Source: Paenibacillus amylolyticus
Lineage (GTDB): Bacteria > Bacillota > Bacilli > Paenibacillales > Paenibacillaceae
Length of the DNA: 64,000 nt
Direction of reading: 5' to 3'
Assembly: GCF_029689945.1 (NCBI RefSeq)
Contig: NZ_CP121451.1
Location: 930,001-994,000 of the forward strand
This document shows positions 18,104-27,090 of this stretch, piece by piece; position 1 is the first letter of the stretch, and each line of letters begins with the position of its first letter. The notes beneath the pieces were generated by a model that ran no database searches, was not told the origin of the DNA, and worked only from the letters and a program-made list of their open reading frames with translations. The translations under genes and the position numbers were made by a program.

Positions 18104-20095
18104 ATGATTCCACGACGCGCCAAGAGCTGGCTCACCGCATCCCTGGCCCTGTGTGTGCTGGCCGGAGGGATATGGATCACTCTGGGTTATACTCATTCAA
18201 CTCATTCCGAATTGCCAACACTTGCCCCGGAATCGGGCAAGCCCAAGGCAAAAGCCCCAACGCCAGCACCTCCAGAAAGTGTACAGACCCCCACTGCCGA
18301 AGTGTACAGCAACCGTGTTGTGGAATATCACATGGATGTAAAACTGGTCGAAGGGAACGTACTGGAAGGAACTCAGACGATTACCTGGACACATCCAGGT
18401 AAAAAAACCGTCAACGAGCTTTACCTTCATATGTATCCCAACGCGTTCTCTTCCGCTGATACCACCTTTATGAAGGAATCCGGTGGAAAACTTCGGGGTG
18501 ATGTCATGCCTACCAATGGTTACGGCTCGATGAACATTACCGAAATGAAAACGGAGGACGGGCTCTCTCTGCTGCACCGGATGCAGTATGTGCAACCAGA
18601 TGACGGAAATATCAAGGACACCACACTCATTAAAGTACGCTTGCCCAAACCCGTCAAAGGCGGGGAAAGCATTACGATCCATACCCGATTTGTGGTGAAT
18701 TTGCCGAAAATCTTCGCCCGGATGGGAACCGCTGAGGATTTTGTCATGGCTGGTCAATGGTTTCCCAAATTAAGTGCATATGAACCTGTGGGCAGACGCG
18801 GACGGACAACGGAAGGTTGGAATCTGCATCAATACCACGGTAATTCAGAGTTTTACGCCGACTTCGGCATATATAGTGTGCGTATCCGGGTGCCCGAAAC
18901 ATACAAAGTTGCTGCTACCGGATTTCCGACACAACAAGCTGTGGTGAAGAACGGAGAAAAGGTCTATCAATTCTATGCCGATGATGTGCATGATTTCGCC
19001 TGGGCAGCTTCACCGGATTTTGTCTACGCCGAGGAACCCTTTTCTGCACCCAATGTGCCCGGTGTACGAATCAAGTTGTATCTCGACCCTGCTCATCAGG
19101 ATTTGAAAGAACGTTATTTCTACGCCGCTAAAGCCGCACTAGCCAATTATAGCAAATGGTTTGGCCCTTATCCTTACGCTACCTTATCCATCGTTGTTCC
19201 ACCCAAAACGGGGAACGGTGCCGGAGGTATGGAATACCCTACGCTGGTTACGGCCTTTGGAGCCGATGATACCACGCCAGGTTATGACCTGGAACGTACC
19301 GTAGTCCACGAGATCGGACATCAGTACTTCTATGGCATGGTTGCCAGCAACGAATTCGAGGAAGCCTGGCTCGATGAGGGGTTCACCTCTTATGCAGAAG
19401 ACAAACTGATGGAGCAGGAGTACGGATTGATTCCGAATCTGCCGGTACAATCGGGCCTGATTACGTCCCCTTCGTCCTTGACACAGGAATCCTGGAAGTT
19501 CGATTCACAGAATGAGTATGCAGCCAATGTGTACACTCGTGGGAAGCTTGTCTTGCTTGGTATTGAACATCAAGTCGGTGCCAAAATGATGGAACGCATT
19601 CTCTCTACCTATGTGAAAAAGTACCGCTTCAAACACCCCACTTCGGCTGATTTTCAGAAGGTTGTGGAACAAGTGACCCGCACGTCCTGGTCTGATTATT
19701 TTGATCAATACGTCTATGGTAACGGGATGGCTGACTTTGCTGTAGAGAAGATTCGTGTTACACCCATACAGAAAGACGGTCAAACATGGTACGAGTCATC
19801 CGTGACGATTGCAAAAAAAGGCAGTGATTACAGCGCCGTTCCTGTTCGCATTGCTTTTGAAGACGGACATACCCTCACCAAGCAATGGGATGGCAAAGAA
19901 GATCGCATTACGTATAAATTAACGCACACATCCCCCGTATCCTGGGCCATGACCGATCCCCTGTACACGATCGTGCTGGAGAACCGTCATATGAACAATT
20001 TCCTGAAATCCGGACTGGATGAGCAGGTGAAGTCCCGCTGGAGCATGAGTGTAACCAAACTAATAGAAGCCATATTCGGAGGTCTGTCATGGTGA
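18104..20095 (+). CDS. M1 family zinc metallopeptidase, membrane-anchored
   Basis: Gluzincin aminopeptidase-type enzyme. The zinc site is HEIGH followed 18 residues later by Glu in EEAWLDEGF (near residues 400-430), and the exopeptidase motif GAGGMEYP precedes it near 368. The N-terminus has an uncleaved-signal or lipidless anchor (residues 8-27, WLTASLALCVLAGGIW), so the catalytic domain is probably extracellular. The 663 residues are within the family range. The start at 18104 follows GGGAGG. The next gene, a membrane protein, begins one base after the stop, suggesting co-translation and a shared role. Substrate unknown. Confidence 0.9.
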   Translation: MIPRRAKSWLTASLALCVLAGGIWITLGYTHSTHSELPTLAPESGKPKAKAPTPAPPESVQTPTAEVYSNRVVEYHMDVKLVEGNVLEGTQTITWTHPGKKTVNELYLHMYPNAFSSADTTFMKESGGKLRGDVMPTNGYGSMNITEMKTEDGLSLLHRMQYVQPDDGNIKDTTLIKVRLPKPVKGGESITIHTRFVVNLPKIFARMGTAEDFVMAGQWFPKLSAYEPVGRRGRTTEGWNLHQYHGNSEFYADFGIYSVRIRVPETYKVAATGFPTQQAVVKNGEKVYQFYADDVHDFAWAASPDFVYAEEPFSAPNVPGVRIKLYLDPAHQDLKERYFYAAKAALANYSKWFGPYPYATLSIVVPPKTGNGAGGMEYPTLVTAFGADDTTPGYDLERTVVHEIGHQYFYGMVASNEFEEAWLDEGFTSYAEDKLMEQEYGLIPNLPVQSGLITSPSSLTQESWKFDSQNEYAANVYTRGKLVLLGIEHQVGAKMMERILSTYVKKYRFKHPTSADFQKVVEQVTRTSWSDYFDQYVYGNGMADFAVEKIRVTPIQKDGQTWYESSVTIAKKGSDYSAVPVRIAFEDGHTLTKQWDGKEDRITYKLTHTSPVSWAMTDPLYTIVLENRHMNNFLKSGLDEQVKSRWSMSVTKLIEAIFGGLSW

Positions 20096-20096
20096 G

Positions 20097-20957
20097 GTGG
20101 AAACGGTGAAAGCGAAAATACGTGAAGGCTGGTTTCTCGTCCGTCAGCATATGTTCATTGCGGCACTCTTATTTCTTTATCAACTCATTTGGGGATATTT
20201 TTTCTATCGAATGGTACAATCGGCGGTTATTCCGCTCCTCCTGCGCTATCCGGATCCTGATGCCGGCGAGCTGAGTACACTTTTGTTCAAAATGGAAAGC
20301 CAACTCAACCTGTCTACCCATCCGGAGGTTCATCGGTATCTATGGATTCTAGGGGGCATGCTGCTGGTTCGCATGTTGATCAGCCCCCTCATTCAGGCGG
20401 GACTGCTCTACTCCCTTCAGCACTTTAATTCTACAGAAGAGCGTATCCCATTCGTCCGCGGAATCAAAATGCTGTGGAAACCGATGCTGCTGCTGCACAC
20501 CATACGTACATTATTGATACTTCTGCCCGCCTACTGGCTCATACCGAAGCTCTATTCGATTCTTATGGACGGATTTCATTCCCTTCAATTACTTTTGCCT
20601 GGCATACCTTATGTTGCTGCCTGGATTGCATACGGTTGGATCATCCACCACGCCCTACTCTACATGCAGTTCGGTATCTCGGCACCCGAAGGAGAAGGCG
20701 GGGCTCATGGTACGCTCATGGCACTCTGGATTGCACTGCGTCATCTCTTCGCTGTAATCGGCATTGCACTCCTGCTGGGCGGAGTTCATCTGCTCGTCTT
20801 CGGGGCATTCACTTCAGCCTCATGGTTATTAACTGGACTTACCGGACTTATACTACAACAGACGTATCCACTTGCCAGATGTCTGTTGAGTCTGTGGAAA
20901 ATATGCAGCCATTTCCGATTATGGCAGTCCAAAATAGCTAAAGGTGAGAGCAGATAG
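20097..20957 (+). CDS. multi-pass membrane protein of unknown function
   Basis: A 286-residue integral membrane protein with about five or six hydrophobic segments: near residues 20-40 (MFIAALLFLYQLIWG), 85-105, 130-150, 160-185 (Leu-rich), and two in the C-terminal third including FAVIGIALLLGGVHLLVFG. No known motif was recognised. It begins one base after the stop of the M1 peptidase. The GTG at 20097 or at 20106 could be the start, the latter having GAGGTGG upstream. Tight linkage suggests it assists or anchors the peptidase, which is only an inference. Confidence 0.75.
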   Translation: METVKAKIREGWFLVRQHMFIAALLFLYQLIWGYFFYRMVQSAVIPLLLRYPDPDAGELSTLLFKMESQLNLSTHPEVHRYLWILGGMLLVRMLISPLIQAGLLYSLQHFNSTEERIPFVRGIKMLWKPMLLLHTIRTLLILLPAYWLIPKLYSILMDGFHSLQLLLPGIPYVAAWIAYGWIIHHALLYMQFGISAPEGEGGAHGTLMALWIALRHLFAVIGIALLLGGVHLLVFGAFTSASWLLTGLTGLILQQTYPLARCLLSLWKICSHFRLWQSKIAKGESR

Positions 20958-21017
20958 TTTAAAAATTGTTACCATCACATGTTAAACGCATGGCCTAATA
21001 TGTACTTATAAATAGGC

Positions 21018-21058
21018 AAACCTCAACCTTTCCCCGTCAAAGGTCGAGGTTTTTTTTG
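21018..21058 (+). terminator. terminator downstream of the M1 peptidase operon
   Basis: AAACCTC-ACCTTT pairs with AAAGGT-GAGGTTT, followed by a run of T. Confidence 0.9.
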
Positions 21059-21077
21059 CTAAATTTGTTGCTAAACG

Positions 21078-21106
21078 TTGCCAAAGCCTTACTCCTCTGT
21101 TACAAT
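21078..21106 (+). promoter_or_regulatory. sigma-A promoter of the riboswitch/NlpC unit
   Basis: TTGCCA (21078-21083), 17 bases, TACAAT (21101-21106), about 80 bases before the c-di-AMP riboswitch. Confidence 0.65.
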
Positions 21107-21186
21107 AATCGCAGTGAGTTTTTAGTAACAACTTTGTAATCTTTACATTCATATTTGTAACTACTTAAAATTAAATCGTCATTTCT

Positions 21187-21325
21187 TGATTTCGCAGGTG
21201 CACAACTAGCATAGCCAAATTCCTGGCACCTGGGAAGCGGGGAACCAGTTATGGGTGAATTGATCTTGCTACAGAGGGATCATAGGGGACCTTCAACCGA
21301 ATCCTTAAGCTAACCTCGCAGGCGT
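21187..21325 (+). promoter_or_regulatory. c-di-AMP riboswitch (ydaO/yuaA type)
   Basis: Recognised by conserved blocks. A CAGGTGC/GCACCTG helix is followed by GGGAAGCGGGGAACCA and TGGGTGAATTGATC, then by AGGGGACCTTCAACCGAATCC and the diagnostic AAGCTAACCTCGCAGGCG. It abuts the Shine-Dalgarno of an NlpC/P60 hydrolase, a typical target. Known family behaviour is that c-di-AMP binding turns the gene off. No separate terminator lies before the start codon, so control of translation is more likely here. Confidence 0.93.
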
Positions 21326-21342
21326 TGGAAGGGGAATATCTC

Positions 21343-21813
21343 TTGTTCAAGAAGAAATTAACCGCAGCTGTACTTAGCCTCACATTCGCATTATCGCTTG
21401 GTGCAGGTAGCGCATTCGCAGATTCAAAAATGGATAAAGTAATTGATTCAGCAATGGGAACTACATACAAAAGTGGGGGAACAACGCTTAACGGCTTTGA
21501 CTGCTCCGGATTTACACGGTATGTATTCGACAAATTGGGTATTGATTTGGCACGCCAATCCAGTTCCCAATTCGACATGGGTGATTCTGTATCCCGCATG
21601 GAAATGAGACCTGGCGATCTGGTATTCTTTAATACAACAGGTAAAGGCGTATCACATGTAGGAATCTTTGTAGGGGATGGCAAGTTCGCACACTCTTCTT
21701 CTTCCAAAGGTGTTACGATCAGTGCATTGAGTGAGAACTACTGGGCCAATCGTTATGTTGGCGCTAAACGGATTATGAGCACGGACGCATATGAATCACT
21801 GGCCCTTGACTAG
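21343..21813 (+). CDS. secreted NlpC/P60 family peptidoglycan endopeptidase
   Basis: Cysteine peptidase that cleaves peptidoglycan stem peptides. The signal peptide covers residues 1-26 (KKKLTAAVLSLTFALSLG to AFA). The NlpC/P60 domain has the catalytic Cys in FDCSGFTRYVF and His in VSHVGIFVGDG, with a third polar His in KFAHSS. There is no separate wall-binding repeat, so it is a minimal single-domain hydrolase of about 156 residues. The TTG at 21343 follows AAGGGG at eight bases; an earlier TTG at 21325 overlaps riboswitch sequence. Expression is likely tied to c-di-AMP through the leader. Confidence 0.92.
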   Translation: MFKKKLTAAVLSLTFALSLGAGSAFADSKMDKVIDSAMGTTYKSGGTTLNGFDCSGFTRYVFDKLGIDLARQSSSQFDMGDSVSRMEMRPGDLVFFNTTGKGVSHVGIFVGDGKFAHSSSSKGVTISALSENYWANRYVGAKRIMSTDAYESLALD

Positions 21814-21881
21814 GGACAAGCTGAGCAACATGATGCTGTAACCATGAACTATACTGGAACGAAGCAAGAAGCATAACAGAA

Positions 21882-21925
21882 CCGCCCGGTACATTCTCCG
21901 CAGGAATGTATCCGGCGGTTTTTTG
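21882..21925 (+). terminator. terminator downstream of the NlpC/P60 gene
   Basis: AACCGCC-GG-ACATTC pairs with GAATGT-TC-GGCGGTT, followed by TTTT. The rest of the 21814-22166 gap holds nothing else I can identify. Confidence 0.9.
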
Positions 21926-22166
21926 TGCTTCCATCCTGTTTCATGTGGCAAGTTACACTCCGTGCATATCCTGCGACATCATCAGGTTCATTTTGCGTTC
22001 GTTTGTCCGTGCCCTTATGATGTTTTTACCCATCCTGTTATAATATAAACGGAATTACCGGAACTTTTGTTTCATATTTTTTCTGGTAAGGCAGACTTGC
22101 TAAATCAATATCTCTTTTGTAGAGTGGACAGAGAATGATGTTTCAAGGAAAGGAGCATGCAGGTGT

Positions 22167-22661
22167 ATGAAGGAAACCCCTGTGACGTTTCACGTTGTAC
22201 CGATGCAAGAAGAACATGCGGAGCTCATCTGCAGTTGGCAGTATGATCCGCCTTACAATATCTACAGCTGGCTCCCCTGGGAGCAGATGAAAGCGCTGGA
22301 AGTGGAATTCGGAGATGCACAGCTGCGGCAGGAGCAATATGCTATCGTCCTGGATCAGAATGATCGTATATGTGGATTTGCTCAATACTTCCCACTTCAA
22401 GGGGTAACCCGGATTGGCCTTGGCATGCATCCAGAGTTGTGCGGTCAGGGTCAAGGGACCGCTTTTGTCACAGCCATTGTACAGGAAGCGATTCGCCGAA
22501 ATCCCACAAATGAGATTGATCTGGAAGTGCTCACCTGGAATACGCGTGCCATTCAAGTCTATCTGAAGAGTGGATTTGTCACGCAGGATACATACGAACG
22601 ACAGACCCCAAGCGGCTTGATGCCCTTTCACTGCATGGTCTACGAAGGGCCTCGTGGTTAG
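22167..22661 (+). CDS. GNAT family N-acetyltransferase
   Basis: Acetyl-CoA-dependent acyltransferase of 164 residues. The fold is recognisable from RIGLGMHPELCGQGQGTAFV near residue 85, the Q/R-x-x-G-x-G/A acetyl-CoA loop, and from LEVLTWNTRAIQVYLKSGF near 125, the classic N-x-x-A-x-x-x-Y-x-x-x-G-F motif. The substrate cannot be told from sequence. The ATG follows AAAGGAG. It is monocistronic between two terminators. Confidence 0.88.
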   Translation: MKETPVTFHVVPMQEEHAELICSWQYDPPYNIYSWLPWEQMKALEVEFGDAQLRQEQYAIVLDQNDRICGFAQYFPLQGVTRIGLGMHPELCGQGQGTAFVTAIVQEAIRRNPTNEIDLEVLTWNTRAIQVYLKSGFVTQDTYERQTPSGLMPFHCMVYEGPRG

Positions 22662-22812
22662 AATCTATCCTAAAACAACCAAATTTCACCCCTTGTTATG
22701 TGATTAGTTCAAAAAATTCCCACAAAATGCTATGATGTGAGTACAGGTTCCGTTATAATGATATGGATAGTTTCAGGTTAGATGATCTTTCATTCTGGAG
22801 GGGACATAAGGG

Positions 22813-23172
22813 ATGCACAAATGGATCATGAGCGGAGTATTCTTTGCAGCATGCGCTTTAGCTATTGTTTTAATGTTTACGCTTCCAGGGAAAGAAGAAG
22901 TGGCTGAGGAAGCCAAGCCAACCATGCCGGAAGTCACATTGGATGCCGGACAGGCTGAAGCACTGGTCAAAGCCAATTGTATCTCCTGTCACGGGGATCA
23001 GCTTCAGGGTGGTGTAGGACCTGCTCTAGCAAACATCGGCAGCCAGGATGATCTGGAGAAGATCTACACTACGATTGTCAAAGGTAAAGGTGGCGGCATG
23101 CCTTCCTTCAAGGGCAAACTGCAGGATGAAGAGATTGCCAATATCGCCATGTGGCTATCAGAGAAAAAATAA
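22813..23172 (+). CDS. membrane-anchored c-type cytochrome (c-550/c-551 type)
   Basis: A 119-residue electron carrier with an N-terminal hydrophobic anchor (residues 5-25, MSGVFFAACALAIVLMF) and no lipobox Cys, so it is probably held by an uncleaved helix. The haem-binding motif CISCHG is near residue 57 and the axial Met is likely in GGGMPSFKG near 95. The acidic linker EEVAEEAKP separates anchor and haem domain. It resembles CccA-type cytochromes of Bacillales, which act in the respiratory chain outside the membrane. The ATG follows GGAGGGG. Confidence 0.9.
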   Translation: MHKWIMSGVFFAACALAIVLMFTLPGKEEVAEEAKPTMPEVTLDAGQAEALVKANCISCHGDQLQGGVGPALANIGSQDDLEKIYTTIVKGKGGGMPSFKGKLQDEEIANIAMWLSEKK

Positions 23173-23187
23173 TCTCTGCACACGCAT

Positions 23188-23236
23188 AATAAAGAGGCTC
23201 TTAATCCCCTTTTGGGAGAATAAGAGCCTCTTTATT
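23188..23236. terminator. bidirectional terminator between the cytochrome gene and rbsK
   Basis: AATAAAGAGGCTCTTA (23188-23203) and TAAGAGCCTCTTTATT (23221-23236) are perfect 16-base complements. Confidence 0.93.
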
Positions 23237-23246
23237 ACGCCATTTA

Positions 23247-24245
23247 TCAGGCCTCTGCTGCATGCTCAGTCAGAAAGGCCTCCACTTCACGTGCGGACGG
23301 CATCCCGGACTGGGCGCCGAGCTTCGTGACGGATAACGCGGCCGCCCCCATGGCGAAGCCTACGGCCGCGTCCAACGTCTCACCGCGCGCGAGGGCTACC
23401 GCCAACGCGCCGTTGAAGCAATCGCCAGCGCCGGTCGTATCGACGGCGCTTACGGCGTAGCCAGGCGCACGGCATGCGCCGGCACGCCCTGCCTGTACGC
23501 GGCCACCAGGCGCCGCCGCGTACACAGCCCCCTCGGGGCCGAGCGTCGTGACGACAGCGGCCCCGAGGGATGCGGCGAGCTCTGCGACCGCCGCATCCAG
23601 GTCTTCGGGCCGGAGGTGATCCCGGCCGGTAAGCACGGCAAGCTCACTGCGGTTCGGCGTGACAACGTCGACGCACCGCAGGAGCTCCTGGGGCAGACCC
23701 GGCACCGCGGGAGCCGGGTTGAGCACCACCAGTGCGCTGCCTTCAGCCGCCAGTTGGGCGGCGCGGGTAACCGCTGGCAGCGGGATCTCCAGCTGCAGCA
23801 GCACCGCTGCGGCTGCAGTCAGGCTTTTTACCGTATCCGCCTCTTCCAGCATCTCTGGCACAACTTGCCCATTCGCACCTGGAATAACGATAATCCGGTT
23901 GTCTCCCCGAGAGAGCCATATGGAAGCTGTCCCTGTAACCGTATCTTCCAATCTGCGAACCTGCGAGACCTCCGCACCACTTTCCGTCAGACTGTGCAGC
24001 AGACGTTCGCCAAAACCATCCGATCCCACCGCACCAATCATCGTTGTCTGTCCACCCAAACGCGCAGCGGCAACAGCCTGGTTCGCTCCTTTACCACCAG
24101 CAAGATAATGCAGCTCCTCACCGCTTACCGTCTCTCCCTCTTCCGGAATCGTATCTGTCTTCACCACGAGATCCATATTGAGACTGCCTACGACAGCAAT
24201 AAGAGGGTGTTTCTGATTATAGTCTGACATGTATGGTTCACTCAC
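23247..24245 (-). CDS. rbsK: ribokinase (PfkB family)
   Basis: ATP-dependent sugar kinase, most likely making ribose-5-phosphate. PfkB features are VVGSLNMDLV near the start, GGKGANQAVAAARLGG near residue 52 and the anion-hole/catalytic motif DTTGAGDCFNGAL near 270. The start may be GTG at 24245 or ATG at 24230; neither has a strong ribosome-binding site. No rbs transport genes are adjacent. From about 23270 to 23790, the C-terminal half of the gene, base composition rises to roughly 75% G+C in the lines counted, against about 50% in the N-terminal part and neighbours. Confidence 0.92.
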   Translation of the reverse strand: MSEPYMSDYNQKHPLIAVVGSLNMDLVVKTDTIPEEGETVSGEELHYLAGGKGANQAVAAARLGGQTTMIGAVGSDGFGERLLHSLTESGAEVSQVRRLEDTVTGTASIWLSRGDNRIIVIPGANGQVVPEMLEEADTVKSLTAAAAVLLQLEIPLPAVTRAAQLAAEGSALVVLNPAPAVPGLPQELLRCVDVVTPNRSELAVLTGRDHLRPEDLDAAVAELAASLGAAVVTTLGPEGAVYAAAPGGRVQAGRAGACRAPGYAVSAVDTTGAGDCFNGALAVALARGETLDAAVGFAMGAAALSVTKLGAQSGMPSAREVEAFLTEHAAEA

Positions 24246-24274
24246 TTCTGGCCGCTCGATAATAACCGTTTTCG

Positions 24275-24571
24275 TTATTCCGACCTCATTTTGTCATAAG
24301 CTTCGTTATATTGCCCGGCTTCCTTGATATCTACCGATGTGATACCTCCCGCATCCCATGACGTGAGACGCAGCGTAACCGTTGTATAGTCAATCGTAAT
24401 AAAAGGATGATGATTGAATGCTTCCGAGATCGCAGCGACCTCATCCACAAATGCAATCCCTTTCATGTAGTTGGAAAACACGAATTTGCGTACAATCCAC
24501 CGTCCCTCTTCCAGTTCCCAGCCTTCCAGCCTTCCCAGATGAGCTTCGACTTCCTCTTGCGAAAAAACCAT
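24275..24571 (-). CDS. 4a-hydroxytetrahydrobiopterin dehydratase (PCD)
   Basis: A 98-residue protein of the pterin-4a-carbinolamine dehydratase family, which recycles pterin cofactors and also occurs in bacteria without aromatic hydroxylases. The signature is AFNHHPFITIDYTTVTLRL near residues 50-70 (paired catalytic His), with DAGGIT following. The ATG follows GGGGAGG. It lies 30 bases upstream of rbsK on the same strand and may be co-transcribed, although no functional link is evident. Confidence 0.9.
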   Translation of the reverse strand: MVFSQEEVEAHLGRLEGWELEEGRWIVRKFVFSNYMKGIAFVDEVAAISEAFNHHPFITIDYTTVTLRLTSWDAGGITSVDIKEAGQYNEAYDKMRSE

Positions 24572-24820
24572 GCGTTATCTTCCTCCCCATAGGATGGTAC
24601 ATTACAGACGTCTGTCCGTATAACCACCAACACCTTCGGCCCTATTGTCAGCAACCTCAAAGGCCAGGCTCGCCGCCATGCGGTTGGCCATTTCACGACT
24701 AACATCTTACCACGGACAAGCTTCAAAATCCAATCAACTTAAACGCATAGAACCAATACCCATAAGGCTTTGAGGAAAATTCCAGTTCCATTCATCCCTC
24801 TAAAAATACATGTATACACA

Positions 24821-25114
24821 CTAAATTAAAGGTACAAACGTCAACTCTTCTTCCCCGATCAAAATATGAATGCGGTGCTGTTCCTTATCATGGATGACCA
24901 CTGCACTTCCAACCGGAATGATCGATTCCTCACCCAACGCATAGAATAGATCCTCCGCCAACGCCTCGTCTACTTCAAGTTGCTCAGGCGCCCCCAGTCT
25001 CTCCCACTCTTCCGCGTCCATTTCAAAGAAAACATATCGATCCGGGATGCGTCCAAGTGCTGTTGTCAAATCTGTCAAAATTCCTTCATAATCCCGTCCA
25101 TGCTTTACGCCCAT
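24821..25114 (-). CDS. small acidic protein of unknown function
   Basis: A 97-residue protein I do not recognise. It is acidic, with EMDAEEWERLGAPEQLEVDEALAED-type stretches around residues 30-55, and ends in beta-like segments (SAVVIHDKEQHRIHILIGEEELTFVPLI, which I describe rather than assign). It has no signal peptide, membrane segment or cysteine. The ATG follows AGGAGTGA at good spacing, and codon usage resembles that of the neighbours, so it is probably a real gene. It is divergent from motAB. Confidence 0.65.
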   Translation of the reverse strand: MGVKHGRDYEGILTDLTTALGRIPDRYVFFEMDAEEWERLGAPEQLEVDEALAEDLFYALGEESIIPVGSAVVIHDKEQHRIHILIGEEELTFVPLI

Positions 25115-25180
25115 TGGCTTTTCACTCCTATTCGGCCCCTAAGGAGCGGATTTGATCTTATTATACCTGAAAATAACCCT

Positions 25181-25207
25181 TAAAAAAAAAGGCCTTCTGG
25201 TCGATAA
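25181..25207 (+). promoter_or_regulatory. sigma-D (flagellar) type promoter of motAB
   Basis: TAAA (25181-25184), 15 bases, then GTCGATAA (25200-25207). The sigma-D pattern is TAAA-N14-16-GCCGATAT, so two of eight -10 positions differ. B. subtilis motAB is sigma-D dependent, which supports the call. Confidence 0.6.
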
Positions 25208-25348
25208 ATACTATACATGACCGTTTTAACTGTTTTTGCAACCGAAAGGGATGCCTTACGTTTAACGGATTGCGGCGTAACGTTCGTCTGGAAGCCCGAA
25301 TACAGCCGCTTGAAAGGATTCAATTTTATCTCATGGATGAGGTGTATG

Positions 25349-26149
25349 ATGGAAATTTCAACGATTATTGGACTAGTTTTGGGTCTGGTCTCCCTCGTAT
25401 TGGGTATGTTCCTGAAGGGTGCGCCCCTGGTCAACCTGGTTAACAATCCGGCAGCTTACGTTATTATCTTTGTTGGTACGGCAGGAACCATCTTTATGGC
25501 GTTTCCGATGTCTGAAGTTAAGAAGATTCCTAAGCTTTTCGGGATTCTTTTCAAAAAGCAAGTACTTATTGACCGTGTATCACTGATCGGCACATTTATG
25601 GAATGGGCTTCCACTACCCGTCGTGAAGGTTTGCTTGCACTGGAATCAAAAGTAGAAGAGATTGATGATCAGTTCCTTCGTGGCGGTATGCGTATGATTA
25701 TCGACGGCAACGATCAGGAGTTTGTAAGTGATGTACTTATGGAAGATATTCATGCTACAGAGGAGCGCCACCGTGGCGGTGCCTTGATCTTTGCTCAAGC
25801 AGGGATGTATGCACCAACACTCGGGGTTCTCGGGGCCGTTGTAGGTCTCATCGCAGCCCTTGCCGATCTCAGTGACATGGAGAAACTCTCCCATGCGATT
25901 GCGGCAGCATTTATCGCAACACTCCTTGGTATATTTAGTGGTTACGTGTTATGGCACCCGATGTCTAACAAGCTGAAGCGGATGTCCAAGAAAGAAATGG
26001 AAATCAAGCTGATGATGGTTGAAGGTTTGTTATCCATACAATCCGGCGTCTCCACCATTGCCATTAACCAAAAGTTATCCGTATTCCTGACACCTTCCGA
26101 ACGTAAACAACTGGAAGAGAAGGAGGGATCATCAGGTGAAAAAGGCTAA
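25349..26149 (+). CDS. motA: flagellar stator protein MotA
   Basis: Ion-channel half of the flagellar stator. Of 266 residues, four membrane segments are visible: residues 3-22 (STIIGLVLGLVSLVLGMFL), 30-50, and a pair near 150-200 (GMYAPTLGVLGAVVGLIAAL and IAAAFIATLLGIFSGYVLW). The cytoplasmic loop between them carries basic and acidic residues such as RREGLLALE, which contact the rotor in studied homologues. The ATG at 25349 begins MEISTIIG, after GATGAGGTG; longer upstream reading is not MotA-like. It overlaps motB by 14 bases. Confidence 0.95.
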   Translation: MEISTIIGLVLGLVSLVLGMFLKGAPLVNLVNNPAAYVIIFVGTAGTIFMAFPMSEVKKIPKLFGILFKKQVLIDRVSLIGTFMEWASTTRREGLLALESKVEEIDDQFLRGGMRMIIDGNDQEFVSDVLMEDIHATEERHRGGALIFAQAGMYAPTLGVLGAVVGLIAALADLSDMEKLSHAIAAAFIATLLGIFSGYVLWHPMSNKLKRMSKKEMEIKLMMVEGLLSIQSGVSTIAINQKLSVFLTPSERKQLEEKEGSSGEKG

Positions 26150-26954
26150 ACAACACGAACCACATGAAGAACATATAGACGAGAGCTGGTTGCTCCCCTA
26201 TTCCGACTTAATGACTTTGTTGCTTGCCCTGTTTATCACGTTGTTCTCCATGAGTTCACTTGATGCAGCCAAGTTCGAACAGATGGCTTCCGCACTCAGC
26301 AGTGCATTGAATGGGGGCTCCGGTATTCTGGACCATACGTCCATGAATCCGGATACGCCAGGTGTCGATCTGGGCAAGAACAAACAGGAACCTACAGAAA
26401 TCACCAAGAAAACACCAGCTCAGATTACAGATGCACAGATGGCTCAAAAAGAACAGGAAGATCTGGAGAAGCTAAAGAAGCGGCTCGACCAGTATATTTC
26501 GAAGAACGGGCTTTCAGACCAGCTGAACACCAAGCTGAACCAGTCTGAATTGAAGATCACCATCAGTGATAACGCCCTGTTCTCCTCAGGCCGAGCAGAT
26601 GTGAAGCCTGAATCACGATCCCTGGCCAAAGCCATTTCAAGCATGCTGCAGGAATTCCCTGAATATGAAGTGGTCGTATCCGGTCATACCGATAATATTC
26701 CCATTTCGAACAACCAATATAAGGATAACTGGGATCTGAGTGCCGATCGTGCGCTCAACTTCCTGAAAATCCTGTTGCTGAACACACAATTGGATCCTTC
26801 CAAATTCACGCCTAGTGGTTATGGAGAGTATCACCCAATTGCCAGCAACGATACTAACGTCGGACGGGCACAGAATCGCCGTGTAGAGGTGTCTATCATT
26901 CGGAAGTATCAAAGCAACAATACCAATGTTAAATCCGTTGGCCAAGGAAACTAG
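26136..26954 (+). CDS. motB: flagellar stator protein MotB
   Basis: Partner of MotA. The N-terminal region has the single membrane helix at residues 22-45 with the proton-carrying Asp in LLPYSDLMTLLLALFITLF. A Gln/Lys-rich linker follows, with a plug-like segment, and then a C-terminal OmpA/MotB peptidoglycan-binding domain (SGHTDNIPISNNQYKDNWDLS near residue 185, GRAQNRRVEV near 250). The GTG at 26136 overlaps the motA end. A proton rather than sodium motor is likely by similarity to MotAB, but MotPS cannot be excluded. Confidence 0.95.
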   Translation: MKKAKQHEPHEEHIDESWLLPYSDLMTLLLALFITLFSMSSLDAAKFEQMASALSSALNGGSGILDHTSMNPDTPGVDLGKNKQEPTEITKKTPAQITDAQMAQKEQEDLEKLKKRLDQYISKNGLSDQLNTKLNQSELKITISDNALFSSGRADVKPESRSLAKAISSMLQEFPEYEVVVSGHTDNIPISNNQYKDNWDLSADRALNFLKILLLNTQLDPSKFTPSGYGEYHPIASNDTNVGRAQNRRVEVSIIRKYQSNNTNVKSVGQGN

Positions 26955-26977
26955 AAGCCTGCTGCGATGCATTAAAC

Positions 26978-27014
26978 AAAAGACCGTTCTCCAGATACAG
27001 GAGAACGGTCTTTT
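26978..27014 (+). terminator. terminator downstream of motAB
   Basis: AAAAGACCGTTCTCC and GGAGAACGGTCTTTT pair perfectly over 15 bases with a seven-base loop. It can work in both directions. Confidence 0.93.
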
Positions 27015-27090
27015 CGTGTATTAATTTTTATGATTGGTTTATCTTTACATTCTATCTCTGCATCGTTTACCTCCGCCCAAGTCGAATCGA

